Shown: in pieces, positions 56,721-64,000 of the stretch | How positions within the stretch are numbered: position 1 is the first letter of the stretch | How the letters are laid out: each line of letters opens with the position of its first letter | Source of the DNA: Notolepis coatsorum | Taxonomy: Eukaryota; Chordata; Actinopteri; Aulopiformes; Paralepididae | Assembly (NCBI GenBank): GCA_963971535.1 | Contig: OZ020593.1 | Location: forward strand, 13,017,689 to 13,081,688 | DNA length: 64,000 bases | Direction: 5' to 3' | Position numbers and translations under genes: made by a program | Notes under the pieces: model-generated | The model's database searches: none | The model's input: only the letters and a program-made list of their open reading frames with translations | What the model was told of the DNA's origin: nothing

Positions 56721-57032
56721 GTAATGTAATCTAATAGCTTCATGCTTTCACCTAATGTATCTCCACTCATCACCAGGGAGCCTTTCTTGTAGCAAGCCAG
56801 CCCATTACAAATATGTGCATACGAGTCCAAAACCTTGAAATCTCCTGTTTATTCAGCAAAGACAAATCTCGTCTAACGTGTGTGTGCGTGTCTGTGTGCA
56901 CGGTGGTGAGTGACTGAATGAGTGTCAAGGAAATGTATAAAGAAAGAACAATTAGACTATGAAGTTGAGGGGTAATAGCTTTCTACATGACTATTTATTT
57001 TCTTCTAATGTTACTGTGAGTATTGATGGTAT
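56721..57032. other. Unassigned interval
   Basis: No gene or repeat recognised. Confidence 0.4.
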
Positions 57033-57358
57033 GGTTAACCGGTAGTGAAAGGGTTAACCTTCTGTAGTGTGGTAGTGAAAGGGTTAACCGTCTGTAGTGT
57101 GGTAGTGAAAGGGTTAACCGTATGTAGTGTGGTAGTGAAAGGGTTAACCGTCTGTAGTGTGGTAGTGAAAGGGTTAACCTTCTGTAGTGTGGTAGTGAAA
57201 GGGTTAACCCGTTGCCATGTGGCAGTGAAATGGTTATCCCCCTGTAGTGTGGTAGTGAAAGGGTTAACCGTCTGTAGTCTGGTAGTGAAAGGGTTAACCC
57301 TTTGTCGTGTGGCAGTGAAAGGGTTAATCCTTTTGTCGTGCGGTAGTGAAAGGGTTAA
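57033..57358. repeat. TTAACCC minisatellite, array 5
   Basis: About eleven 30-bp units in one orientation, bounded by TTAA on both sides (ATGGTTAACCGG left, GGGTTAAACCTC right). Confidence 0.95.
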
Positions 57359-57774
57359 ACCTCCCCTTGAGATAATTATAAGACACACAGGCTCCCGGCA
57401 TTCTCTTTCTAACACAGGTTTATTGGCATAAACGGCAAAATAGTTACAAAATAGGTTGCTCTCAGGTTCTCTCTGTGTGTGAGGCTGAATACTGAAGGAG
57501 ACCCTCTCTCCTCCAAGGTGAAATACCAAAGAGACACCAAGACTCTCTCTCCCTGGCATGATATGCTTTTGTTATCACCCGCTCCTTACTTATCTCCCTT
57601 TCTGGCACCTTAAAGTTCAACACAACCTCAGTCCTCCTAGATTCGCTCCCCCTTTGAGAGACGCCACCTGGATACCCATCTAGTCTAGCTATTATTAGCT
57701 AACTAAAATGTTGACCTTTGACGTAATATCGGGTCAGAAATAAGAACAGACCGTTCTTTTCATATCAATCAATC
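57359..57774. other. Unassigned interval
   Basis: ACACAGGTTTATTGGCATAAA at ~57,413 resembles the start of a retroelement 3' end. No gene seen. Confidence 0.4.
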
Positions 57775-57935
57775 AAATCCTTTATTTAACCAGATAAGCA
57801 TCATTGAGATTAAAATATCTTTTTCAAGAGCGATCTGGCCAAGCAAGGCAGCAGAAAGTTTCAACATAAAAAAAGAGAACATCACAATTAAATACAGATA
57901 AAACATTTACAGCAAGCTCCAAAACTCTCGGCTTA
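57775..57935 (-). mobile_element. LINE 3' end fragment
   Basis: AATCCTTTATTTAACCAGAT, TTGAGATTAAAATATC and AGAGCGATCTGGCCAAG, a frequent fish LINE 3' UTR. Confidence 0.55.
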
Positions 57936-57949
57936 AGGTCCAAGTTTTT

Positions 57950-58280
57950 GCATTTTGTACTTTAGTTTTGTATATTTTGTATAGTGTTTGGTCTTTATTC
58001 TTTTTACGGTATGAAGCACAATCTCAGGAGGCTCATACAGAACCAAGCATTTCACTGTAATGTACATGCACCTTATATGTGACAAATAAAACCAAACTCA
58101 CTGTTAATCATTTTACTCTATATTGTATATATTGACTTTACCTACTTTTTACTTCTAAATCTTTTCTTTCTTACTTTCTCTTTACTGTATGTAGCACACT
58201 CTCAGGGACTCATAAGAAACAAGCATTTCATTATAAAGTATACTGTATTTTGTTCTGACAAATAAAAACAAACGTGAACC
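57950..58280 (+). mobile_element. Two adjacent LINE 3' ends (repeat C and variant)
   Basis: First: TTTGTACTTTAGTTTTGTA ... CAAGCATTTCACTGTAATG ... ATGTGACAAATAAAACC (to ~58,105). Second: CTTTACTGTATGTAGCACAC ... AAGCATTTCATTATAAAG ... TGACAAATAAAAAC (to 58,280). The second matches the 38,627 variant. Confidence 0.7.
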
Positions 58281-58355
58281 TATATAATCGTCTTAATGGT
58301 TTTATCTTCTAAGAAAATGCTACACAAATAGCAAATATAAAATAATGTCTATGCG

Positions 58356-58507
58356 TCAGCTCCGCAGTTTATCATGACCGGTGTTTCCTACGCAGCTGGC
58401 TCCAGTCAGGCCCTCTGTGTTGCAGCCTCTGGTTCTGGTGCGCTTCCCTGCAGCACAGGTGGACCAGCGGGACCAACAGGCCCAGTTCCCCTCTTGAGAA
58501 ACTCCAC
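58356..58507 (-). CDS. Orphan exon-like frame: thrombospondin type-1 repeat
   Basis: A polypyrimidine tract and CAG acceptor (TTTCCAACACCAG, AG at 58,509-58,508) precede a frame reading GNWACWSRWSTCAAGKRTRT, then RGC and SCVG. Trp-Trp-Trp spacing, WS.WS.C, the basic R.R.R run and the following cysteines define a TSP1 repeat. From memory it is closest to the repeat near the C-terminal side of complement C6/C7. TSP1 repeats act in protein-protein contacts of secreted proteins. The frame stops (TGA) ~13 codons after the last cysteine; no clear GT donor was found, and no neighbouring exons were seen on either side. It may be a distant exon of a longer gene, or a pseudo-exon. Real homology likely; gene identity uncertain. 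Confidence 0.55.
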
Positions 58508-58534
58508 CTGGTGTTGGAAATGGGGGAAAAAAAA

Positions 58535-59070
58535 ACAATATTAGCTAATTGAGAGAGGTTGTGATAGGAATGTTCTTGTATTAAGTTTGTATGTATTGTA
58601 GTGAAAGGGTTAAACCTTTGTCAACCTTCTGTAGTGTGGTAGTGAAAGGGTTAACCCTTTGTCGCATATTTTGTATAGGAACATTTTTAAAGTTAGAGGT
58701 TCTATGTAGGATTGCAAGTAACTGTTTAACTGTATTTAACTGTTTCCACTGACTGTACATAACTGTTTCCACTAGAGGGCGCTATAGGCGGAGCCACTAA
58801 TGCTACCACCAGGTGGAGAGAGATGTCTCCTCCCCCTCTCTCTTTCCCACCTGCCTCTCACGGAGAGGAGAACTCATGTACTGCTGCTTTCATGCAAATA
58901 ATAAACCACGCTGATTAATGGCTGAAGGTAGAAACCATGCCTCTTGACCACATTATTGTCGCCCCATAGCCAGACTCTGTCAACAAAAAAACAAAAAGAA
59001 ATCAACCAAATTAGCTAATTGATAGAGGTTGTGATAGGAATGTTCTTGTATTAAGTTTGTATGCATGTAC
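58535..59070. repeat. Direct repeats (~65 bp) flanking array 6 and an LTR-like block
   Basis: TAGCTAATTGAGAGAGGTTG ... GTATTAAGTTTGTATG at ~58,542-58,592 recurs at ~59,012-59,060 with one change. Between them are the short TTAACCC array and a block with GAGGGCGCTATAGGCGG and AATAATAAACCACGCTG. Confidence 0.7.
58597..58662. repeat. TTAACCC minisatellite, array 6 (two units)
   Basis: GTAGTGAAAGGGTTAA occurs twice at this isolated site, the shortest representation of the repeat in the window. Confidence 0.85.
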
Positions 59071-59139
59071 AGTATGTATATATTTATTTCTATTAATCTT
59101 TAAGGCCATTATTGGTAAGCTACCTTCTTATACTACATC

Positions 59140-59290
59140 ATTATTATTGGTATCCGTTTCTTGCATGTTGACCGGAAGAAACTCACTTGACAGACGGCAT
59201 TATTAGATCCATAGCTATAATATAAGTTTAGCACTGCAAAACACCGGCATTTATCTAATTGAACAGAGCGTTGGCACTAAAGGCCCACAG
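59140..59290. mobile_element. Relic of the 942-bp piggyBac-type family
   Basis: TGTTGACCGGAAGAAACTCA, ATTAGATCCATAGCTATAAT and the GCACTGCAAAACACCG stretch match 51,418-51,515. Only the right part is present. Confidence 0.7.
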
Positions 59291-59387
59291 CGCCCTCTGC
59301 TGAATGGCACTGGATGTGTGTTAAGAAGAGGTCTATTTGTCCCCCTCAATTTTTTTTTTCATAAATATATATATTGCCCAAGAGCCT

Positions 59388-59830
59388 TTCTGCATTATAT
59401 TCCATTATGTAAATGGCTGCATTTATATAGCAGCCTTTATCCAAAACACTTTGTTCCTCACATTTCACCCATTCACTCACACACTGACGGCGGAAGCGAC
59501 CTGCTCATCGGGAGCAGTTAGGGGTTAAGTGTCTTTGCTCAAGGACACTTCGACACGCTGCCCGGGAGGAACGGGAATCTAACCGGGAACCACTGGATTA
59601 CCAGGCGACTGCTCTACCTCCCGAGCCACTGAATGTTGCGGGTACCTGAATGCCGTCTTTTCCTTTACATAAATAAAGATATTTCCACCATAGATTGATG
59701 CAAAAAAGGCACAAATTGGTGAAGAAAAGTACCAGGATGCAGGAAATGAAGTGTTTGACGCTCAGGACTTCCTGGGGGAGGACCCCCCAGACCCCCCCCC
59801 CCCCCATGTTGAAACCAAACCTACACCATG
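59388..59830 (-). mobile_element. Repeat E copy 4 split by an S2 SINE
   Basis: TGCATTATATTCCATTATG (E edge) is followed by an S2 SINE on the minus strand (59,404-59,632; B box GGTTCCCGGTTAGATTC). E then resumes (GCGGGTACCTGAATGCCG ... GTTGAAACCAAACCTACAC) with a C run at 59,793-59,806. Confidence 0.8.
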
Positions 59831-60384
59831 CCAAAGCCAGATTGAAGTGCACAGAATTACTTTTGAATTTAGGCAGAATGCAGACTGAACAACTAACTCG
59901 TTATTCAATGTGCAGGTGAAGCCTTTCCATCCCCCCATATTCAAGAAACTGAAAATTATGTTCGAGTAACGAAGGTAAAATGACAAGAGAACTATAATAG
60001 GTAGTAGAAGGACATACGTAGAGCAATTGACTTTCACAAAACATAATGTAGTACTGCATCATTTTACTGTCAATTCTATTTTATTAGCTATTTTTACTGC
60101 ACTTTTTTACTCTATTTTTATTACTGCCCATTTAAAAACTTAATCAAACCATAAACAGAGAGGCCTATTGGGATGTTAGATCCCAATAGGAAAAATGTAT
60201 TTGCCTTACTTTGCCGCCATCTTTTTATGCTCGTTTTATATGTTTTTTATGTAATTTTAAAACAGTGATTTGCCTTACCTTGCCATCTTTTCTATGCTTG
60301 TTTTATATGTCATTTTATGCCATAGAATCAAACCATAAACAAAGTGGCCTATTGGGATGCTAGATCTAACTGATGTGCCTGTCT
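59831..60384. repeat. AT-rich interval with a 40-bp direct repeat
   Basis: ATCAAACCATAAACAGAGAG (~60,142) and ATCAAACCATAAACAAAGTG (~60,327), each followed by GCCTATTGGGATG. Spaced ~185 bp. No gene seen. Confidence 0.5.
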
Positions 60385-60455
60385 TTTCTGCTGTAAAGCA
60401 CTTTTGAGCTGAAATTCTTGTATGAAAGGTGCTATACATAGTTATTATTATAATG
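60385..60455 (+). mobile_element. L2-type LINE 3' tail
   Basis: GTAAAGCACTTTTGAGCTGA, ATGAAAGGTGCTATACATAG and (TTA)n form the classic L2 3' end. Confidence 0.65.
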
Positions 60456-60774
60456 CGAGGTAATAAGTCTGTCTTAATGCCAGAATAGAGGTTGCACCAG
60501 AATAAACACTTCTTATCTATTTGGATATCAAGTTTATTGCTGTACGATGAAGGTGAGTGGGTAAACAGTGGATCTGAATTATTGTTGCCTAAGATATCTA
60601 TTTAATTTCTCACCTGACCATACAGACCCACCAGTTATTCAGTTATTTTGTGATTATTACAACCCAGAATGCAGCTTTTGTGTTGTATATATATATAAGT
60701 ATATTTATTCTTAGCATATTATATACACATACCTGCATATAATCCTTCTGTCCTTCTGATAATATATCTGTCAC
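60456..60774. other. Unassigned AT-rich interval
   Basis: No gene or repeat recognised. Confidence 0.4.
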
Positions 60775-61440
60775 AGTGTGGTGGTGTAACAGGAGGACCC
60801 AGGAGAAGATGATAGGCGGGCAGCGAGTCCAAGGGTTTTTAATAACATAAGATACACAGAACATACATAAAAACTAACAAAAAAAATTCAGTAAAAACTG
60901 GAAGAGGGAAAAAAAAGGGAAAACAAAATAACCATCTCTAAATACTAACCAGAACAAACATGGGGACCACTTACTTGAAACATGGACGGTGGGGGTGCTC
61001 CAGTAGCACACCATGTTACCGCGCTGCGTCACGGATCTGGTTGACTCCGAGTTCGATTCCTGGACTCGCCGTCATTTGCCGAATGTCTTCCCCTGCTCTC
61101 TCTCCCGTTTCACCCTACATCTATCGGTCATGCTTGACCAGAAAAGCGATAAACGCTAAAAAATGAAGTTTAAAAAAATTAAATAAAAAAAACATGGACG
61201 GTGCAACATAGACAATGGACCGACACAGAGAACAGGAGACAAGGAACTCTAATACACAGGAACAAATGACAAACGAGAAACACCTGGGATGATTACAACT
61301 GGAGACACCTGGGAGGGGAAACAGACTGACAAGAACTACAAGAAAACAACACAATGAACTACAACTATGGACGACACGACAGACAAACACCAGACAAAAC
61401 AAGCAGACTACAAACACTAAACAGAGAACCTAATACAAGA
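60775..61440 (-). mobile_element. Possible solo LTR hosting a SINE
   Basis: CACAGTGTGGTGGTGTAACA, AGGCGGGCAGCGAGTCCAAG and many ACAAACAC/CACCTGGGA stretches resemble fish gypsy LTRs read backwards (CCAGGTGTTT, GTTTGTC on the minus strand). Edges and target duplication not established. Confidence 0.35.
60992..61189 (+). mobile_element. tRNA-derived SINE (family S3) with 14-bp target duplication
   Basis: GGTGCTCCAGTAGCACACC head, B box GAGTTCGATTCCTGG, body with GCCGAATGTCTTCCCCTGC, A-rich tail. Direct repeats AAACATGGACGGTG at 60,978-60,991 and 61,190-61,203. Confidence 0.85.
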
Positions 61441-61449
61441 CAATAAGAA

Positions 61450-61555
61450 AGTCTTTCTCTGGTCTGCATCCCCTTAACAATTGTGTGTATTGAGCCGTAC
61501 TGTACTGTACCCATTCTGCAATCTGTTAATAAAGTTTTCAATCAATCAATCAAAG
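61450..61555 (+). repeat. Repeat F 3' end
   Basis: CTTTCTCTGGTCTGCATCCC ... GTACTGTACTGTACCCATTC ... AATAAAGTTTTCAATC with an (AATC)n tail. Confidence 0.8.
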
Positions 61556-61737
61556 GCGCAGAATAGAGGCTCTTCGCGCGGAATGTTCCTTCGACCCAAG
61601 GAACCTATAAAAGAAGGAAGGGTCATGACTCATCACGTCACCGTGTAGCGCGTGAACGCACATTTGGTGCCAAGTGTGAAAACGTTCAGTTCTGCCGAGT
61701 TGAATGGGGTCAGCCGTCTCCTCGTTAAGTTTCAAGT

Positions 61738-61900
61738 TCAACCTTTGTTTTATTTGTCACGTATAAAGTACATGTACATTACAGTGAAATGCTTGGTTCT
61801 GTATGAGCCCCCTGAGAATGTGCTTCATACAGCAAAAAGTAAGTAAAAGAGGAATAACACATACAAACTAAAGTACAACCTAAGTACAATGAAGTAAAAA
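61738..61900 (-). mobile_element. LINE 3' end, repeat C
   Basis: TCAACCTTTGTTTTATTTGTC, ACAGTGAAATGCTTGGTTC and GAGAATGTGCTTCATACAG. Complement of 15,611-15,800. Confidence 0.75.
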
Positions 61901-61904
61901 TGCA

Positions 61905-62395
61905 GACAATGAGGTATAAAACTCTCAAGCCAGTTAAGGACTGTTGGAGTTCATTCCATGAGAGGCATCATAGCTAAATTCAGATTTAACCTGGTCACTA
62001 GAACGGGTTCCATAGGTTCCAGAATTCCATTCCAATAATGATGTAGTATAAGGAGGTAGCTTACCAATAATGATGTAGTATAAGGAGGTAGCTTACCAAT
62101 AATGATGTAGTATAAGGAGGTAGCTTACCAATAATGATGTAGTATAAGGAGGTAGCTTACCAATAATGATGTAGTATAAGGAGGTAGCTTACCAATAATG
62201 ATGTAGTATAAGGAGGTAGCTTACTAATAATGATGTAGTATAAGGAGGTAGCTTACCAATAATGATGTAGTATAAGGAGGTAGCTTACCAATAATGATGT
62301 AGTATAAGGAGGTAACTTACCAATACAGGCCTTAAAAATGTACAAATACCAGTGTTTGTTGTGCCTCTCCGTCAGCAAGGACCAACCAACCTTCG
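61905..62395 (-). mobile_element. LINE relic (family D) with internal 32/33-bp VNTR
   Basis: GGAGTTCATTCCATGAGAGG and AATACCAGTGTTTGTTGTGCC match the C-terminal coding end of the 17,240-19,662 LINE. In between, GATGTAGTATAAGGAGGTAG units are repeated nine times (62,033-62,325) where the other copy has one related segment. Confidence 0.8.
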
Positions 62396-62520
62396 CACAA
62401 CGACGACGTCACAGCAAATACTCGAACACCCACATTCGAAAACCTTAACAGAACATTCAAATGCGAGAAAGCTAAATAATTATATCCGGTACAGCCCTAT
62501 TACTTACCAAAATATTTTTT

Positions 62521-62690
62521 TTTAACCCTTTCACTACCACACTACAGAAGGTTAACCTTTCACTACCACACCTTCTGTAGTGTGGTAGTGAAAGGGTTAA
62601 CCCTTTGTCGTGTGGCAGTGAAAGGGTTAACCTTCTGTATTGTCACGTGAAAGGGTTAACCATTCGGTAGTGTGGTAGTGAAATGGTTAA
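62521..62690. repeat. TTAACCC minisatellite, array 7 (inverted)
   Basis: Two units in one orientation meet four in the other near 62,570 (CACCTTCTGTAGTGTGG), forming a hairpin. Bounded by TTAA on both sides (TTTTTTTAACCC; TGGTTAAATAAT). Confidence 0.93.
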
Positions 62691-62865
62691 ATAATAATCT
62701 TTAATCTTTTTCTTAAAACCATGTACATTATTATGTTGCGTGATATGATTTGAAAGTAAATTAAATGTTTTACTTGCTACACAGTGAAATGCTCTGTATT
62801 TCACTGTGCGTTGAAATGACGTCGTCTTGTACTTTGGCTATGAAACAGCCTCCATCAGCGTCTAG

Positions 62866-63442
62866 TAGCCCTGGACAGGCTCCAGTATGTTCAGAACTCA
62901 GCTGCCAGGGTTCTCACTCACACCAAGCCCTGGCAGCACATCACCCCCACCCTCATCCACCTCCACTGGCTCCCAGTCAAGTTCTGCATCTCTTTCAAAC
63001 TCCTGCTCCTCACCTACAAGTCCCTCCATGCCCTCGCCCCCCGGTACCTGTCTGATCTCCTCCACCAGCACACTCCATCCCGGAACCTACGATCCTCTGA
63101 TCTTGGTCTCCTCTCCAACCCTCGCACCAGGTTACGGACTTTCGGGGACAGAGCCTTCAGCGTGGCGTCCCCTACCCTCTGGAACTCTCTCCCCCCAAAA
63201 TCCGCAACGCCCCAACCCCTGGACACCTTCAAAACTGCTCTCAAAACACACCTCTTCACCAAGGCTTTTCCCCATTAGTTAGTTTAGATTAGATCCATTA
63301 TCCCTTACCTGCCCTCATCCCCCTTTTTTCCCTACTTCCCTAGCCCTATATATATATATATATTTTTTTTTATGATTGTGAAGCGACCTTGGGTTTCATG
63401 AAAGGCACTATAGAAATTGTATCTATTATTATTATTATTATT
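62866..63442 (+). mobile_element. L2/CR1-like LINE, ORF2 C-terminus and 3' end
   Basis: The frame from ~62,885 gives VQNSAARVLTHTKPW, HWLPVKFCISFKLLLLTYKS, RTFGDRAFSVASP and LDTFKTALKTHLFTKAF, ending in a stop at ~63,275. This is the conserved tail of L2/CR1 ORF2. The 3' end GAAGCGACCTTGGGTTTCAT, AAGGCACTATAGAAATTG, (TTA)n is the L2 signature. 5'-truncated. Longer Pro/Ser-rich frames in other phases are artefacts. Confidence 0.9.
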
Positions 63443-63681
63443 AGTAGACAACTAATACTAACTAACAAATATACATCATCAACCAGTATATCAAACGCAA
63501 CACATTGGGCCTCATTCACAAAGCGATATAAGAACAGATTTCCTCTTATTTTGTTCTTAACTAGCATTTTTTCTTATTTTGTTCTTACCTGGGATTCAGC
63601 AATGTTTTCTTATTTTTGCTTTTCTCTTAGGCAAGACCAAATTCTAAGAGTGATCGCATTCCGTTGTCTCAGAATGGATTT

Positions 63682-63785
<104 letters not shown>

Positions 63786-63799
63786 CTTGTTTTTTTTTA

Positions 63800-64000
63800 C
63801 CTGTGGCTCAGGAGGTAGAGCCTGGTAGTAGAAAGGTTCCCGGTTCGATTCCCACTCCTCCCGGGCAGCGTGTCGAACTGTCCTTGAGCAAGACACTTAA
63901 CCCCTAATTGCTAATTGGTTGGCACCTTGCATGGTAACCTCCGGCGTTGGTGTGTGAATGTGAGGAACATGCTTTTTGGATAAAAGCGCTATATAAATGC
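63800..64000 (+). mobile_element. SINE family S2, reaching the window end
   Basis: CTGTGGCTCAGGAGGTAGAG head, CCCGGTTCGATTCCCAC B box, CTTGAGCAAGACACTTAACC, 3' end GGATAAAAGCGCTATATAAA. Lies directly after the (GA)n run; may continue beyond the window. Confidence 0.88.

Noticed and set aside
62765-63282. 96- and 131-codon Pro/Ser-rich plus frames
   Set aside because: They are out-of-phase readings of an L2-type LINE ORF2 C-terminus.

Overview
The window is vertebrate, almost certainly teleost, nuclear DNA. Evidence: one recognisable single-exon gene (gas1), fish-type LINE/SINE tails (sequences ending AAAGCGCTATATAAATGC and similar), hAT elements with 8-bp target duplications, piggyBac-type elements at TTAA, and very dense micro- and minisatellites. 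No bacterial operons, tRNA or rRNA genes, CRISPR arrays or origins were seen. Nearly all long open frames are by-products of tandem repeats lacking stop codons.

Genes. (1) Growth arrest-specific 1 (gas1), + strand, about 29,874-30,829. It has a signal peptide, two cysteine-rich GDNF-receptor-alpha-like modules, an acidic linker and a hydrophobic GPI-type tail. As given, the frame is broken twice by single extra bases in a C run (30,177-30,180) and a G run (30,626-30,631). A ~430-bp minisatellite lies just upstream and three tandem copies of a LINE 3' end lie just downstream. (2) An orphan exon-like frame, - strand, 58,356-58,507, encoding one thrombospondin type-1 repeat closest, from memory, to those of terminal complement proteins C6/C7. 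No partner exons were found.

Layout. 0-7 kb: LINE relic split by a hAT element, duplicated blocks, TG/GGGG satellite, two TTAACCC arrays and a piggyBac > hAT > SINE nest. 7-16 kb: 38-bp minisatellite, two tRNA-derived SINEs with clean target duplications, third TTAACCC array, first 69-bp-repeat element. 17-21.4 kb: minus-strand non-LTR retrotransposon (reverse transcriptase relic) carrying a TTAA-bounded element and abutting a 1.7-kb 11-bp satellite. 22.4-24.9 kb: foldback element and a 2.3-kb GAGCTC minisatellite. 25-28.5 kb: SINE, LINE and hAT copies. 28.7-33 kb: gas1 locus. 33.4-43.7 kb: second 69-bp-repeat element, hairpins, inverted LINE tails, palindrome in a SINE. 43.9-50.4 kb: a complete, young, gene-less LTR retrotransposon with 2,667-bp LTRs and an ATACT target duplication. 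50.6-64 kb: 942-bp piggyBac-type element, further LINE/SINE relics, TSP1 exon, possible solo LTR, L2-like LINE end.

Most interesting: the LTR element, whose LTRs hold a promoter-to-polyA unit with four tandem splice-donor consensuses and a strong acceptor; a 30-bp TTAACCC repeat at seven loci, in both orientations, with edges mostly at TTAA; and a 69-bp-repeat element at three loci with long inverted arms.
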